From Xanthobacteraceae bacterium (lineage in GTDB: Bacteria > Pseudomonadota > Alphaproteobacteria > Rhizobiales > Xanthobacteraceae): DNA of 64,000 nt. Below the pieces are notes generated by a model. The model was not told the DNA's origin and did not search any database. It was given only the letters and a program-made list of their open reading frames with translations. Below are positions 34,557 through 43,889 of this stretch, piece after piece. A program made the position numbers and the translations under genes. The stretch is taken from NCBI GenBank assembly GCA_019746135.1, contig JAIESI010000069.1, positions 1 through 64,000 of the forward strand, given 5' to 3'. Position 1 is the first letter of the stretch. Each line of letters opens with the position of its first letter.

Positions 34557-35543
34557 TCACTCCGGCTTCTCGACCTTCACCGTCTCGGCGACATGCTTCC
34601 AGTGCGCCAGCTCCTTGTCGCTCCACGCCTTGGCGTCGGCGATCGAGGCGTTCGGCACCGGCTTGATCATCTGCTTCTTGAACGCCTCCTGCACCGGCGC
34701 GGAATTGAGCGCGGCGACCGCAGCCTTGTGGATCGTCGCCAGCACATCGGGCGGAGTCTTGGCGGGCGCGTAGAGCGCCGACCACAGGCCCTTGCCGCTC
34801 GCGTAGCCCAGCTCCTTCAGCGTCGGCGCGTCGGGATACTCCGGCAGCCGCTCGTCGGCCATCACCGCCAGCACCTTGAGCAGCCCGCCCTTGACGACGC
34901 CGGCCGAGCTCGCCGCGTTGATCAATGCCACGTGGGCATCGCCGGAGACCACGTCGTTGGTGATCGCGGCGCCGCCGCCCTTGTTCGGGATATGCACCAG
35001 CTTGAGGCCGGCCCACTGGGCGAAGGCTTCGGTGTCGTAGTGGTTGTTGGAGCCGACGCCGACGCTCGCATAGCGCACCTTGCCGGGATTGGCCTTGGCG
35101 AAGGTGACGAACTCGGCATAGGTCTTCGGGGCAAAGTCCTTGTTGGTGGCGCAGAGCACCAGCGGCACCTCGCCGAGCCGCGTCACCATCACCACGTCCT
35201 TGTCGTAGTCGATCTTGAACTTGTCCTTGTAGATCACCGGCGTCAGCATGTTGGTGCCGGGGTTGCCGACCTGCAGCGTGTAGCCGTCGGGCCGCGACCG
35301 CACCATTTCCTCGATGGCGAGGATGCCGAACGCGCCAGGCTTGTTCTCGACCACCACCTGCTGGCCGAGATCATGGCGCATCTGCTCGCCGACGATGCGG
35401 ATGACGATGTCGGTGGCGCTGCCCGCGCCGAACGGCACCACGACCTTGATCGGCTTCGAGGGGAATTTGTCCTGGGCGTGGGCGGGGACACTAAGCACCA
35501 GCAACAACAGCAAAGAAGGTAGTGTCGACTTGAGTTTTGCCAT
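34557..35543 (-). CDS. TctC/Bug-family solute-binding protein 1
   Basis: 328-residue exported binding protein. The signal peptide is LPSLLLLLVLSVPAHA/QD. The Bug fold starts with FPSKPIKVVVPFGAGSATDIVIRI, then VVVENKPGAFGILAIEEM and RSRPDGYTL. It is most like the next gene upstream (shared PGAFGIL block, where most Bugs have GGAGGTIG), so these two are probably a recent duplication. The ATG at 35543 has GAGGAG 6-7 nt upstream. It is closest to the CocE hydrolase and tctBA, hence the best candidate partner of that permease. Confidence 0.92.
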   Translation of the reverse strand: MAKLKSTLPSLLLLLVLSVPAHAQDKFPSKPIKVVVPFGAGSATDIVIRIVGEQMRHDLGQQVVVENKPGAFGILAIEEMVRSRPDGYTLQVGNPGTNMLTPVIYKDKFKIDYDKDVVMVTRLGEVPLVLCATNKDFAPKTYAEFVTFAKANPGKVRYASVGVGSNNHYDTEAFAQWAGLKLVHIPNKGGGAAITNDVVSGDAHVALINAASSAGVVKGGLLKVLAVMADERLPEYPDAPTLKELGYASGKGLWSALYAPAKTPPDVLATIHKAAVAALNSAPVQEAFKKQMIKPVPNASIADAKAWSDKELAHWKHVAETVKVEKPE

Positions 35544-35556
35544 CGCACTCTCCTCT

Positions 35557-35732
35557 CGTGTCCCGGACGCGGTGCAGCGCATAACGAAGTGAAGCGGTGC
35601 ACCGCTGATCCGGGACCCCGGTTACTGTTCAGTGTCGGTAGAGACCGGGTCCCGGGTCTGCAGCACACCGCCATAGCGCGTCGAAGACGCGCGCAAACGC
35701 GCTTATGGTGCCGCGCTGCGCCCGGGACTCAG
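35557..35732. repeat. Family A intergenic palindromic repeat with nested element N
   Basis: Bounded by CGTGTCCCGGA and CCCGGGACTCAGG, with GATCCGGGACCCCGG and ACCGGGTCCCGGGTC inside. The 38 bp nested palindrome is at 35671-35708. The repeat lies between Bug genes 1 and 2 on the same strand and would fold in their transcript. Confidence 0.85.
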
Positions 35733-35737
35733 GCCCG

Positions 35738-36721
35738 TCAGTTCGACAGATCGATCTTCACCTCAGCGGTGATCTTGCGCCACGAGTCCAGCTCGCCGTT
35801 CAGCCACTTCTGCGATTCATCCAGCGACTCGTTCGGCTTGACGCTGACCAGCTGCTTGCCGAACGCCTCGAGCAGTTCCGGCTTCTTCGCCGCCTCGTGG
35901 ATCGCCTTGAACATCGTGTCGAGCACCGGCTTCGGCGTCGCCGCCGGCGCCAGCATGCCCTGCCAGTGCAGCGTGCCGACGTTCGGGAAGCCGGCTTCCG
36001 CCAGCGTCGGCACGTCCGGGTAGTCCTTCAGCCGCTGCTCGGCGATCACCGCCACCGGGCGAAGCTTGCCGGCCTTGATCATCGCCGCCGAGCTGGCCGA
36101 ATTGAGCACCGCAACCTGGGCGTCGCCGACCACGAGGTCGTTGACCATGCCGGCCGCGCCGGTCTTGTTCGGGATGTGCACCATGTCGAGGCCGGCACGC
36201 CGCGCGAACACCTCCATGTCGAAGTGCGGGAACGAGCCGACGCCGGCGCTGGTGAAGCGCACCTTGCCGGGGTTCTTCTTGGCGTGCTCGACCAGCTCCT
36301 TGACGCTCTTGACGTCGAGACCCGAGGTCGTCGTGATCAGGAACGACGGGTAGATCGCCAGCCGCGACACCGAGACCACCTCTTTCTCGAAGTTGATCTG
36401 GAACTTGCTCTTGAACAGCACCGGCGTGATCGCGTTGGTCGAGACGTTGCCGACGAACAGCGTGTAGCCGTCGGGCCTGGCGCGGGCCATTTCCTCGACG
36501 CCGAGGATGCCGAAGGCGCCCGGCTTGTTCTCGACCACGACCTGCTGGCCGAGAATGGTCTTGAACTGATCGCCGAACAACCGCGACGTGATGTCGGTTG
36601 CGCCGCCCGGTGCATAGGGCACGACGATCTTGATCGGCTTCGAGGGATACTTGTCCTGCGCCACCGCCGTGCCGGTCAAAGCCAGCGTCAGCGCGGACAC
36701 CATCAGCATCAGGCCCTTCAT
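35738..36721 (-). CDS. TctC/Bug-family solute-binding protein 2
   Basis: 327-residue exported binding protein, paralogue of Bug 1 (shared NKPGAFGIL block and a related KFQINFEKEVV segment). The signal peptide ends TGTAVA/QDKYPSKPIK. The carboxylate-binding loops VPYAPGGATDITSR and NKTGAAGMVNDLVVGD are intact. GGAGG lies 6 nt before the ATG. It is separated from Bug 1 by repeat A. Confidence 0.92.
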   Translation of the reverse strand: MKGLMLMVSALTLALTGTAVAQDKYPSKPIKIVVPYAPGGATDITSRLFGDQFKTILGQQVVVENKPGAFGILGVEEMARARPDGYTLFVGNVSTNAITPVLFKSKFQINFEKEVVSVSRLAIYPSFLITTTSGLDVKSVKELVEHAKKNPGKVRFTSAGVGSFPHFDMEVFARRAGLDMVHIPNKTGAAGMVNDLVVGDAQVAVLNSASSAAMIKAGKLRPVAVIAEQRLKDYPDVPTLAEAGFPNVGTLHWQGMLAPAATPKPVLDTMFKAIHEAAKKPELLEAFGKQLVSVKPNESLDESQKWLNGELDSWRKITAEVKIDLSN

Positions 36722-36752
36722 CTCAGTCCTCCATTCACACTCGGTTTCCTGG

Positions 36753-37778
36753 TCAGTTCGGTTTCAGCCCGGCAGCCTTGGCGAGCGCCGCATTGGCGAC
36801 GATGTCCTTGCGGACCAGCGCGTCGAACTCGCGCGGCGACATCGGCATCGGGCTGACGTCGAGGCCGGCGAAGCGCTCGCGCAGCGCCGGCTGCTCCAAT
36901 GTCCTGCGCGTCGCGTCCGCGAGCTTGTCGACAATGGCGCGCGGGGTCTTCGCCGGCAAGAAGATGCCGAACCAGATCACGTAGTCGGAATCGGCGTAGC
37001 CCATCTCCAGCGTCGTCGGCACGTCGGGCAGCGCCGTGGCGCGCTTCGGGCTCGACACCGCGAGCGCCTGCAGGCGGCCTTCCTTGATGTTGGGCAGCGA
37101 TGTGGCGATCGGCGAATAGCCGAAGTCGACCCGGCCGGCGATGATCTCGGGCTGGAAGCCGCCGCCGCGGAACGGCACGTGCACCGCGTTGAAGCCGGCG
37201 CTGATGCGGAAGCGCTCCGCGGTCAGATGCGTCGTCGCGCCGACGCCCGCCGAGGCATAGGTGAAGCCCGCGGCGTTGGCCTTGGCCTTGTCGACGAAGT
37301 CCTTCAGGTCCTTGAACCCTTTCGACGGCGAGACCACCAGCGCGCTCGGCACGACGCCGATCGGCGCCACCGCCGCGAAGTCGTTCGCGGTGTCGTAGGG
37401 CAGGTTGGTGTAGAGCGCCGACGCTATCACATGCGTCGAGGAATGCACCAGCAGCGCGTAGCCGTCCGGCTCCGCCTTGGCGACCTGACCGGCGCCGATG
37501 GTGCCGCCGGCACCGCCCTTGTTCTCGATGACGATCGACTGGCCGAGCGTTTGTGAGAGCGCGTTGAGCGCGAGCCGTGCCACCACGTCGCCGCCGGTGC
37601 CGGGCGCGAGCGGCACCATGGCGTGGATCGGCTTCGACGGCCAGTTCGCCGCGGCGTCGGCCTGCGCGAAGGACGACGTGGCGCCGCCACAGGCGAGCGC
37701 CACGGCCGCGAGCATCGCCGCGGCCGGGTGGCGGATGGGATGCGGAGCACCGCGCCGGGCCATCGCCGGACCGGACAT
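36753..37778 (-). CDS. TctC/Bug-family solute-binding protein 3
   Basis: 341-residue exported binding protein of the common Bug type (NKGGAGGTIGAGQVAKAEPDGYALL). The signal peptide ends SSFA/QADAA. It is less like Bugs 1 and 2 than they are to each other. GGGAGG lies 6 nt before the ATG at 37778. It lies 31 bp upstream of Bug 2 on the same strand, so co-transcription is likely. Confidence 0.92.
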   Translation of the reverse strand: MSGPAMARRGAPHPIRHPAAAMLAAVALACGGATSSFAQADAAANWPSKPIHAMVPLAPGTGGDVVARLALNALSQTLGQSIVIENKGGAGGTIGAGQVAKAEPDGYALLVHSSTHVIASALYTNLPYDTANDFAAVAPIGVVPSALVVSPSKGFKDLKDFVDKAKANAAGFTYASAGVGATTHLTAERFRISAGFNAVHVPFRGGGFQPEIIAGRVDFGYSPIATSLPNIKEGRLQALAVSSPKRATALPDVPTTLEMGYADSDYVIWFGIFLPAKTPRAIVDKLADATRRTLEQPALRERFAGLDVSPMPMSPREFDALVRKDIVANAALAKAAGLKPN

Positions 37779-37821
37779 CGCTAACCTCCCACAGTGGCGA
37801 AGCGCCGCGGCTGCGGCGCCG

Positions 37822-38799
37822 TTATTGTTTTTCGATCCCCGCCTTCTTGGCGAGCTCGTCGGTCGCTTTGACGTCAGCCTCGAAATACTTCTGGAACTCG
37901 GGCTGCGACATCACCAGCGGCTGCACGCCGACCTTGTCCAGCTTCTCCTTCACGCCCGGATCGGCGATCGCCTTCTGGGTTTCCTGGTAGAGCTTCGCGA
38001 CAATGTCCGGCGGCGTCTTCACCGGGACGAACAGGCCGTTCCAGAAATCGTAGGCCGCGGCCGGATAGCCGATCTCGGCCGTGGTCGGGACATCCGGCAG
38101 CTGCGGCACACGCTTCGCGGACGACACCGCCAGCGGCGTGACGTTGCCGCTTCTGATGTGGCCGATCGCCGCCGCCAGCGGCAGGAAATAGAAATCGATC
38201 CGGCCCGCCATCACCTCGGCGAGCGCGTCGACTGGCCCGCGGAACGGAATGTGCTGCGCCTTGAAATCGGCGGCGACACGGAATTTCTCGGCCGACAGAT
38301 GCGAGGCCGCGCCGATGCCGGCCGACGCGAAGTTGAGCTCGCCGGGCCTGGCCTTGGCGGCCGCGACCAGCTCGGCCGCGGTCTTGTAGCCCTTCTTGGG
38401 CGAGGCCACGAGCACGCTCGGCGAAATGCCGACCGCGCTGACGGCGATGAAGTCGCCCAGCGTGTCGTACGGCAACGTCTTGTGCGTCACGTAGGAGGCG
38501 CTGAACGTTGCCGAGTGGAACAGCACGGTGTAGCCGTCGGGAGTCGCGCGCGCGACCTGGGCCACGCCCAGCGTGCCGCCGGCGCCCGGCTTGCTCTCGA
38601 TCACGATCGGCTGGCCGAGCTGCTTCTGCAGCTGCTCGAACACGATGCGGGCGGTCACGTCGTTGGCGTTGCCCGCGGCGAACGGGATGATCGCGGTGAC
38701 GTTGCGCGACGGATAGCTCTGCGCCGCCGCCGGTCCCGCGAGCAAACCGGCGAGGCCTGTCGCCGCCAGAAACGCGAATGTCCTGCGTGGAATGCCCAT
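37822..38799 (-). CDS. TctC/Bug-family solute-binding protein 4
   Basis: 325-residue exported binding protein. The N-terminus IPRRTFAFLAATGLAGLL has an RR pair and may be Tat-exported; processing is likely after GPAAA/QSYPS. The loop IPFRGPVDALAEVMAGRIDFYFLPL is close to that of Bug 5 (50627), so these two form one subgroup. It is the first gene of the four-Bug run. The ATG at 38799 follows GGGGAAGGA; longer frames to 39096 lack a site. Confidence 0.92.
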   Translation of the reverse strand: MGIPRRTFAFLAATGLAGLLAGPAAAQSYPSRNVTAIIPFAAGNANDVTARIVFEQLQKQLGQPIVIESKPGAGGTLGVAQVARATPDGYTVLFHSATFSASYVTHKTLPYDTLGDFIAVSAVGISPSVLVASPKKGYKTAAELVAAAKARPGELNFASAGIGAASHLSAEKFRVAADFKAQHIPFRGPVDALAEVMAGRIDFYFLPLAAAIGHIRSGNVTPLAVSSAKRVPQLPDVPTTAEIGYPAAAYDFWNGLFVPVKTPPDIVAKLYQETQKAIADPGVKEKLDKVGVQPLVMSQPEFQKYFEADVKATDELAKKAGIEKQ

Positions 38800-39125
38800 T
38801 GTTCCTTCCCCTCTGCATTTTGTTGTCGTTGTCCCACCGGGACTTTGGCACGGTGGGCAGCGAATTGTCACCACGGAGCTTATGCGGCATCTCGCTCCGC
38901 GATCGTGATGCACGCGCGGCGGCAACTCGCCTTGCCTTCGCCACGCGTGCGCGATTGAAATTTGTGCACGCCCTCGCCCGGCTTGCGTTGCGCGCGGCGG
39001 CTGTCCCACCACGCGGGACAGAGAAGGCCGCTGCGCTGGTTTGCACCCATCGCGGGGCGGCGGTAACGTCATGCGAATCTCGGAACGTCGTTCCATATAT
39101 AAGAACGGAGGCGGAGACCCCGATC
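38800..39125. other. Divergent intergenic region between Bug 4 and the cupin gene
   Basis: 326 bp without a gene. Frames that cross it are shadows. The left half has an imperfect stem GTCCCACCGGGAC. The right end holds the palindromic operator described separately, followed by ATATATAA. Both divergent promoters should lie here. Confidence 0.55.
39082..39106. promoter_or_regulatory. Palindromic operator candidate before the first cupin gene
   Basis: GGAACGTCGTTCC (39082-39094) is a perfect palindrome with 5 bp arms. A third half-site GAAC follows at 39103-39106 across ATATATAA, so GTTC and GAAC also face each other around the probable -10 region. It ends about 20 nt before the cupin start. 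The spacing suits an IclR- or TetR-type repressor. The regulator is unknown; the TetR at 27100 recognises a similar but not identical core. Confidence 0.5.
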
Positions 39126-40268
39126 ATGGCCAAGGACGCCATCGTTTCCGACGATCTGGCGAAGAAATTCGCCGCCGAAAAGGAGACGCCCTACACCCGC
39201 TGGGTCAAAAGCGAAGGCCTCGATCTCATCAGCTCGACCTACGTGCAAAACCTGCACACCGTCGAGCTCAAGCCCTGGCCGCGCCGCGGCGGCAAGGGCG
39301 TGTTCATGAACCACGAGGCGTCGCGCACCTCCAACGACTGCTACGTCTGCGAGATCCCGCCCGGCAAGACGCTCGCCCCGCAGCGGCAGCTGTTCGAGGA
39401 AACCATCATGATCCTCGACGGCCGCGGCTCCACCACGGTGTGGAACGACGCAGGCCAGCGCATCACCTTCGAATGGAGGGCCGGCGCGCTGTTCGCCATT
39501 CCGCTCAACTGCTGGCACCAGCACTTCAACGGCTCGGGCCGCGACGGCGCCCGCTTCGTCTCGGTCACCAACGCGCCGATCGTGATCAATCTCTACGAGG
39601 ACATCGACTTCATCTTCGGCACGAAATACGACTTCAAGGGCCGCTTCAACGGCGAGCCGGATTACTTCTCCGCGAAAGACGAGACCAAGGGCTTCCTGCT
39701 CGCGACCAACTTCGTGCCCGACGCGGTGAACCTGCCGCTGATCACCGCGAAGGAGCGCGGCGCGGGCGGCGGCCACATCCGCTTCAACTTCGCGAAATCC
39801 TCGCTCAACAGCCACATCTCCCAGTTCCCGATCGGCACCTACAAGAAGGCGCACGCGCACGGGCCGGGCGCGCACGTCATCATCCTCTCCGGCGAAGGCT
39901 ATTCGCTGATGTGGCCGGAGGGCGACGAGCCGCGCTATTACAAGTGGGAGGTCGGCACCATGATCGTGCCGCCGAACATGTGGCTGCATCAGCACTTCAA
40001 CACCGGCACGACGCCGGCGCGCTATCTCGCCTTCAAGCACGAGGGCGTCGCCATTCGCAACGCCCAGGGCGTGCCGAAGGCGTGGATCAGCCGGCGGGCG
40101 GGCGGCGACCAGATCGACTACCGCGACGAGAATCCGGAGACGCGGAAGCAGTTCGCGGCCGAGCTCGCCAGGCACGGGCTGACGCCGCAGATGGACAAGG
40201 CCTATGCCGCCGAGATCGAGGGCGCGCCCGGCAAACCGCTCGCGGCGGAGGAGAAAGAACATGCATGA
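39126..40268 (+). CDS. Two-domain cupin protein (HQH family), putative dioxygenase
   Basis: 380-residue bicupin. The N-terminal cupin (about 75-165) has RQLFEETIMILDGRGSTTVW and ends with WHQHFNGSG. The C-terminal cupin (about 235-330) has the fuller metal site KKAHAHGPGAHVIILSGEG with a later WLHQHFNTG. There is no signal peptide. The layout is like gentisate 1,2-dioxygenase and related ring-cleaving bicupins, but I cannot assign a substrate. It has the same HQH motif as the gene at 40502 and the two cupins at 62234 and 62825. GGAG lies 9 nt before the ATG at 39126. Confidence 0.8.
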   Translation: MAKDAIVSDDLAKKFAAEKETPYTRWVKSEGLDLISSTYVQNLHTVELKPWPRRGGKGVFMNHEASRTSNDCYVCEIPPGKTLAPQRQLFEETIMILDGRGSTTVWNDAGQRITFEWRAGALFAIPLNCWHQHFNGSGRDGARFVSVTNAPIVINLYEDIDFIFGTKYDFKGRFNGEPDYFSAKDETKGFLLATNFVPDAVNLPLITAKERGAGGGHIRFNFAKSSLNSHISQFPIGTYKKAHAHGPGAHVIILSGEGYSLMWPEGDEPRYYKWEVGTMIVPPNMWLHQHFNTGTTPARYLAFKHEGVAIRNAQGVPKAWISRRAGGDQIDYRDENPETRKQFAAELARHGLTPQMDKAYAAEIEGAPGKPLAAEEKEHA

Positions 40269-40299
40269 CGCCTGGAGAGCGGTGCAGTTTGCTTCGTTG

Positions 40300-40457
40300 C
40301 CTCTCCCCGCTTGCGGGGAGAGGTCGGATTGCGAAGCAATCCGGGTGAGGGGGACTCTCCACAGGCCGAGTTCGCCGAGACTCCCCCTCACCCCGACCCT
40401 CTCCCCAGCATTAGGGCGTTCACGCCCGTCTTCGACGGGCTATGCGGGGAGAGGGAG
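40300..40457. repeat. Family C-type repeat with nested element N between the cupin genes
   Basis: CCTCTCCCCGC at the left pairs with GCGGGGAGAGG at the right, and GGGTGAGGGGGA with TCCCCCTCACCCC inside. The nested element lies reversed at 40409-40444. The gap between two otherwise adjacent cupin genes is almost entirely this repeat, which suggests it was inserted into an operon. Confidence 0.87.
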
Positions 40458-40501
40458 TGCAGCCGCCTCGACGTGTGGCAAAACAAGAAACGGAGAGAAC
40501 C

Positions 40502-41719
40502 ATGCATGACGTCCCCGGCCAGGTTCACTGGCACGAGCCGACCGGCGGCAAGCGCGCGGGCTTCGGCAAGTTCGGCCGGCCGAAGACGCCCTACGACATC
40601 TTCATGGAATCGGAGGGCATTCCGGTGTTCCGCGATATCGGCGTCAGCAAGGTGCAGAACCTGCCGCTGGCACCGTGGAAGCGCACCGGCGGCCGCGGCA
40701 CCTACATCCAGCTGCACGGCACCGAAGGCAAATGGGGCTGCTATGTCGTCGAGGTGCCGGGCGCGGGCGCGCTCAATCCCGAAAAGCACATGTACGAAGA
40801 GATCTACTTCGTCGTGGAGGGCCGCGGCTCGACCGAGGTCTGGCTCGACAACGACAGCAAGCGTCACGTGTTCGAGTGGCAGAAGGGTTCGCTGTTCTCG
40901 ATCCCGGTCAACGCGATGCACCGCATCGTCAACGCCTCGTCCGCGCCGGCGCTGCTGCTCGCCGGCACCACCGCGCCCAACGTGATCAACCTGATCAACA
41001 ACATCGGCGCGGTGTTCGACAATCCGTATCAGTTCCGCGACCGTTTCTCGGGCGCCGACGACTTCTACAAGTACAAGGACGACATCGAGCCCGATCCGGT
41101 GCGCGGGCTCGCCATGCGGCGCACCAACTTCGTGCCCGACATCGTCAACTGCGACCTGCCGCTCGACAACCGCCGCTCGCCCGGCTTCCGCCGCATCGAG
41201 CCGTTCATGACCGGCAACACCTTCTATCTCTGGATCGGCCAGCACGAGAACGGCCGCTACTCCAAGGCGCACGCGCACACCAGCGCCGCGGTGCTGATCT
41301 GCATCAAGGGCAAGGGCTACACCTACACCTGGCCGGAGCGCGACGGCGTCAATCCATGGAAGGACGGCAAGACGCAGAACATCAAGCGGGTCGACTACGA
41401 GCCGGTCGGCATGGTGTCGGCGGCGCCCGGCGGCGCACGCTGGTTCCACCAGCACTTCGGCGCCTCGAAGGAGCCGCTGCGGCTCACCGCCTGGTTCGGC
41501 CCGCACAATCCCGGCCGCGAGCCCGGCCCGCCCGGCGAGCAGCACATCGACTACACGGCGATGGACATTCCCGAAGGCGGCAGCGCGGTCCCGTACTGGA
41601 TGGAGGATCCGTTCATCAAGAAGGAATACGACGAGCGGTTGATCCGCGAGGGCGCCGAGAACCGCATGCGAGCGGACTATTACGACAAGAATTACAAGGG
41701 CGAGCTGCCGCGGGAGTGA
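40502..41719 (+). CDS. Two-domain cupin protein (HQH family), second of pair
   Basis: 405-residue bicupin, a distant paralogue of the preceding gene. The N-terminal cupin includes EKHMYEEIYFVVEGRGSTEVWLD and NAMHRIVNASS. The C-terminal cupin includes YSKAHAHTSAAVLICIKGKGYTYTWPE and RWFHQHFGAS. GGAG lies 6 nt before the ATG. The pair could be two subunits of one enzyme or two enzymes in one pathway. Metal dependence is expected from the HAH and HQH clusters. The substrate is not known. Confidence 0.8.
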   Translation: MHDVPGQVHWHEPTGGKRAGFGKFGRPKTPYDIFMESEGIPVFRDIGVSKVQNLPLAPWKRTGGRGTYIQLHGTEGKWGCYVVEVPGAGALNPEKHMYEEIYFVVEGRGSTEVWLDNDSKRHVFEWQKGSLFSIPVNAMHRIVNASSAPALLLAGTTAPNVINLINNIGAVFDNPYQFRDRFSGADDFYKYKDDIEPDPVRGLAMRRTNFVPDIVNCDLPLDNRRSPGFRRIEPFMTGNTFYLWIGQHENGRYSKAHAHTSAAVLICIKGKGYTYTWPERDGVNPWKDGKTQNIKRVDYEPVGMVSAAPGGARWFHQHFGASKEPLRLTAWFGPHNPGREPGPPGEQHIDYTAMDIPEGGSAVPYWMEDPFIKKEYDERLIREGAENRMRADYYDKNYKGELPRE

Positions 41720-41723
41720 TGTC

Positions 41724-41847
41724 GTAGGGTGGGTTAGCGCCGCAGGCGCGTAACCCACCACAACGGCGGTCATATATCGGTGGGTTACGGCGCTTCCGCC
41801 TTCGCGCTACGCGCTTCGGCGGACTAGTCGCGCGTAACCCACCCTAC
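41724..41847. repeat. Family D intergenic palindromic repeat
   Basis: Perfect arms GTAGGGTGGGTTA (41724-41736) and TAACCCACCCTAC (41835-41847), with a second internal copy of GTAACCCACC and GGTGGGTTAC in the middle. It lies between the convergent cupin and GST genes, where a bidirectional terminator would be expected. Confidence 0.9.
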
Positions 41848-41869
41848 AGGGCGCGCCGAAAAATCTGGC

Positions 41870-42514
41870 TTACGCCGCCTTGGCGAACTCCTCCTGCACC
41901 GACTTCTCGAACGCCAGCACCTTCTGCACGCTCGGCCGCTGCAGCATGCGCTCGAAATGCGCCGAGCAGTGCTTAAAGCCGGAGAAGTCGAGCTCGAACT
42001 GCCGCGCCCGCCGCTGGCACCAGAAGAAGTGCGCATCCGGCGCGGTGAAATGATCGAAGAAGAACTCGCGCCCGGCGAGGGCGTCGTCGGCGATCTTGAA
42101 CAGCTCCATCAGGTTCGCGGTCGCCAGCTTCTTCACGCTGTCCTCGGTGCCCGGCACGTCGCACACCCGCGGCGGCGCGTTGATCCGCGCGAGAAACGGG
42201 TGAATGCCGCCGGAGCACCACGACATCAGCGAGATCGCCTGCAGCTCCTGCCACGGATCGGCCGGCAGAAGCTTCGCCTGCGGAAACGTGCGCGCGATGA
42301 AGGTCTGGATCGCCACGCTCTCGCTTAAGACCTTTCCGTCGACGATCAGCAGCGGCACCTTGTGCTTGGGATTGAGCTTCAGGTACTCGGGCGAATTGTG
42401 CTGGTTCTTGCGGAAGTTCAGCGGCCGCACCTCGAACGGGGCCTTCGCCTCGGTGAGCGTGACATAGGGCGCGAGCGCGCAGGTGATCGGGGCGTAGTAG
42501 AGCTCGATTTTCAT
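41870..42514 (-). CDS. Glutathione S-transferase family protein
   Basis: 214-residue cytoplasmic GST. The thioredoxin-fold N-domain is MKIELYYAPITCALAPYVTLTEAKAPFE, with the conserved cis-Pro motif HKVPLLIVDG and the glutathione-contact LSESVAIQ. The helical C-domain holds the N-capping-like region near 150-160. GGGAGG lies 5 nt before the ATG. It is divergent from the amidohydrolase gene with a 171 bp gap. In this setting it may act as an isomerase or dehalogenase in aromatic breakdown, or in detoxification. Confidence 0.88.
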   Translation of the reverse strand: MKIELYYAPITCALAPYVTLTEAKAPFEVRPLNFRKNQHNSPEYLKLNPKHKVPLLIVDGKVLSESVAIQTFIARTFPQAKLLPADPWQELQAISLMSWCSGGIHPFLARINAPPRVCDVPGTEDSVKKLATANLMELFKIADDALAGREFFFDHFTAPDAHFFWCQRRARQFELDFSGFKHCSAHFERMLQRPSVQKVLAFEKSVQEEFAKAA

Positions 42515-42685
42515 CAGGTCCTCCCGTTTCTCGGTTTTGACCGTACCGCGAACCGGGCGTGAGCGAAATCCGCTCAGCGCGCCGCCGGTCTGCACCGGCT
42601 GCATCGGCCACGCGCCCCGACCGCGCTTGCCGAACGGCAACGTTGAATGCGACAACCTTGCCCTCAAACCGGGAGAAAATCGTCC

Positions 42686-43684
42686 ATGCGTGTCGTTGCG
42701 CTCGAAGAGCACTTCACTGTCCCTGCCCTGGCGTCCAAGTACGTCAAGCCCGAAGCTGTCGCCAAGCGCGGTCATTTCAAGGGCCGCAACGTTGCGCCCG
42801 GCAAGTCGAGCCCGCTGGAGCTCCTGCCCGAGATCGGCGAGAAGCGGTTCAAGTCGATGGACGACGCCGGCATCACCGTGCAGGTGCTCTCGAACAGCGG
42901 CGCAGGCCCCGATCTCGTGCCCGGTCCGGACGGGATCACCCTGGCCAAGGGCGTCAACGACTACCTGGCGGGCGTCGTCACCAAGCACCCCAAGCGGTTT
43001 GCCGGCTTTGCCTCGCTGCCGATGGCGAGCCCCGACGCCTGCGCCGACGAGCTCCGCCGCGCGGTGAAGGACCTGAAGATGGTCGGCGCGATGATCCACG
43101 GCACGACCGAAGGCCGTTTCCTCGATCATCCGGGCTATGACGGCCTGCTGGCAGCGGCGGTCGAGCTCGATGTGCCGATCTATATCCACCCGAATGTTCC
43201 TTCGATGGACGTGCGGCAGGCCTATTACTCGAACCTGCCGGAGGGCTCCGACCGCGTGCTCGCGACCGCCGGGTGGGGCTGGCACTCGGAGGTCGCGATC
43301 CACATCCTGCGCATGGTGTTCGCCGGCACCTTCGACAAGCACCCGAAGCTCAAGATGGTCATCGGCCACATGGGCGAGATGCTGCCGGTGATGCTCGCCC
43401 GTCTCGACGAAGTGGCCGCGGCCGACATCGGGCACCTGAAGCGGCCGCCCAGCCAGACCATCGTCGAGCAGGTCTGGATCACCACCAGCGGCATCTTCAG
43501 CCAGCCGCCGTTCGTGGCGGCGCTGCAGACGTTCGGCATCGACCGCATCATGTTCTCGGTCGACTACCCGTTCGCGCCCGATGCGCGAGGCCGCGACTTC
43601 CTCAATGAGGTGGCGCTTGCGCCGGCCGACATGGCGAAGCTTTGCCACGGCAATGCGGACGCGCTGCTGAAGCTGAAGGCGTAA
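42686..43684 (+). CDS. Amidohydrolase 2 family protein (decarboxylase/ACMSD-like)
   Basis: 332-residue TIM-barrel protein of the amidohydrolase-related group that includes gamma-resorcylate decarboxylase and aminocarboxymuconate-semialdehyde decarboxylase. Metal-site elements are EEHF at the N-terminus, YIHPNVPS near 170, VIGHMGEMLPV near 230, and FSVDYPF near 290. Several members remove carboxyl groups from hydroxybenzoates without a redox cofactor, and a role on aromatic acids fits the region. GGGAG lies 10 nt before the ATG at 42686. Confidence 0.87.
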   Translation: MRVVALEEHFTVPALASKYVKPEAVAKRGHFKGRNVAPGKSSPLELLPEIGEKRFKSMDDAGITVQVLSNSGAGPDLVPGPDGITLAKGVNDYLAGVVTKHPKRFAGFASLPMASPDACADELRRAVKDLKMVGAMIHGTTEGRFLDHPGYDGLLAAAVELDVPIYIHPNVPSMDVRQAYYSNLPEGSDRVLATAGWGWHSEVAIHILRMVFAGTFDKHPKLKMVIGHMGEMLPVMLARLDEVAAADIGHLKRPPSQTIVEQVWITTSGIFSQPPFVAALQTFGIDRIMFSVDYPFAPDARGRDFLNEVALAPADMAKLCHGNADALLKLKA

Positions 43685-43889
43685 GCGCCCGATATCACGG
43701 CATCGTGGGTCAGGTGTCAGCAATATCCTGACACCTGTCGCGGCGCGATGCGTGGGCCGGTCTCGCGCAACAAGCGGTTCGCGTATCGGCCGTTCGGTGT
43801 TCCGACGACCGGAATTGAACCTTGACCGCGCCCGCGCAGTGATGGGTTATGGGGTCCATGTCCATGGCGTGCCTCAGGAAGTCAGTCGA

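Noticed and set aside
28610-40457. Repeats read as a CRISPR array
   Set aside because: Copies are far apart, differ in length, are palindromic across their full length, and have no regular spacers or cas genes.
41870-43723. A 617-codon minus frame including the GST
   Set aside because: The GST starts at 42514 with GGGAGG. The upstream 400 codons are antisense to the amidohydrolase.
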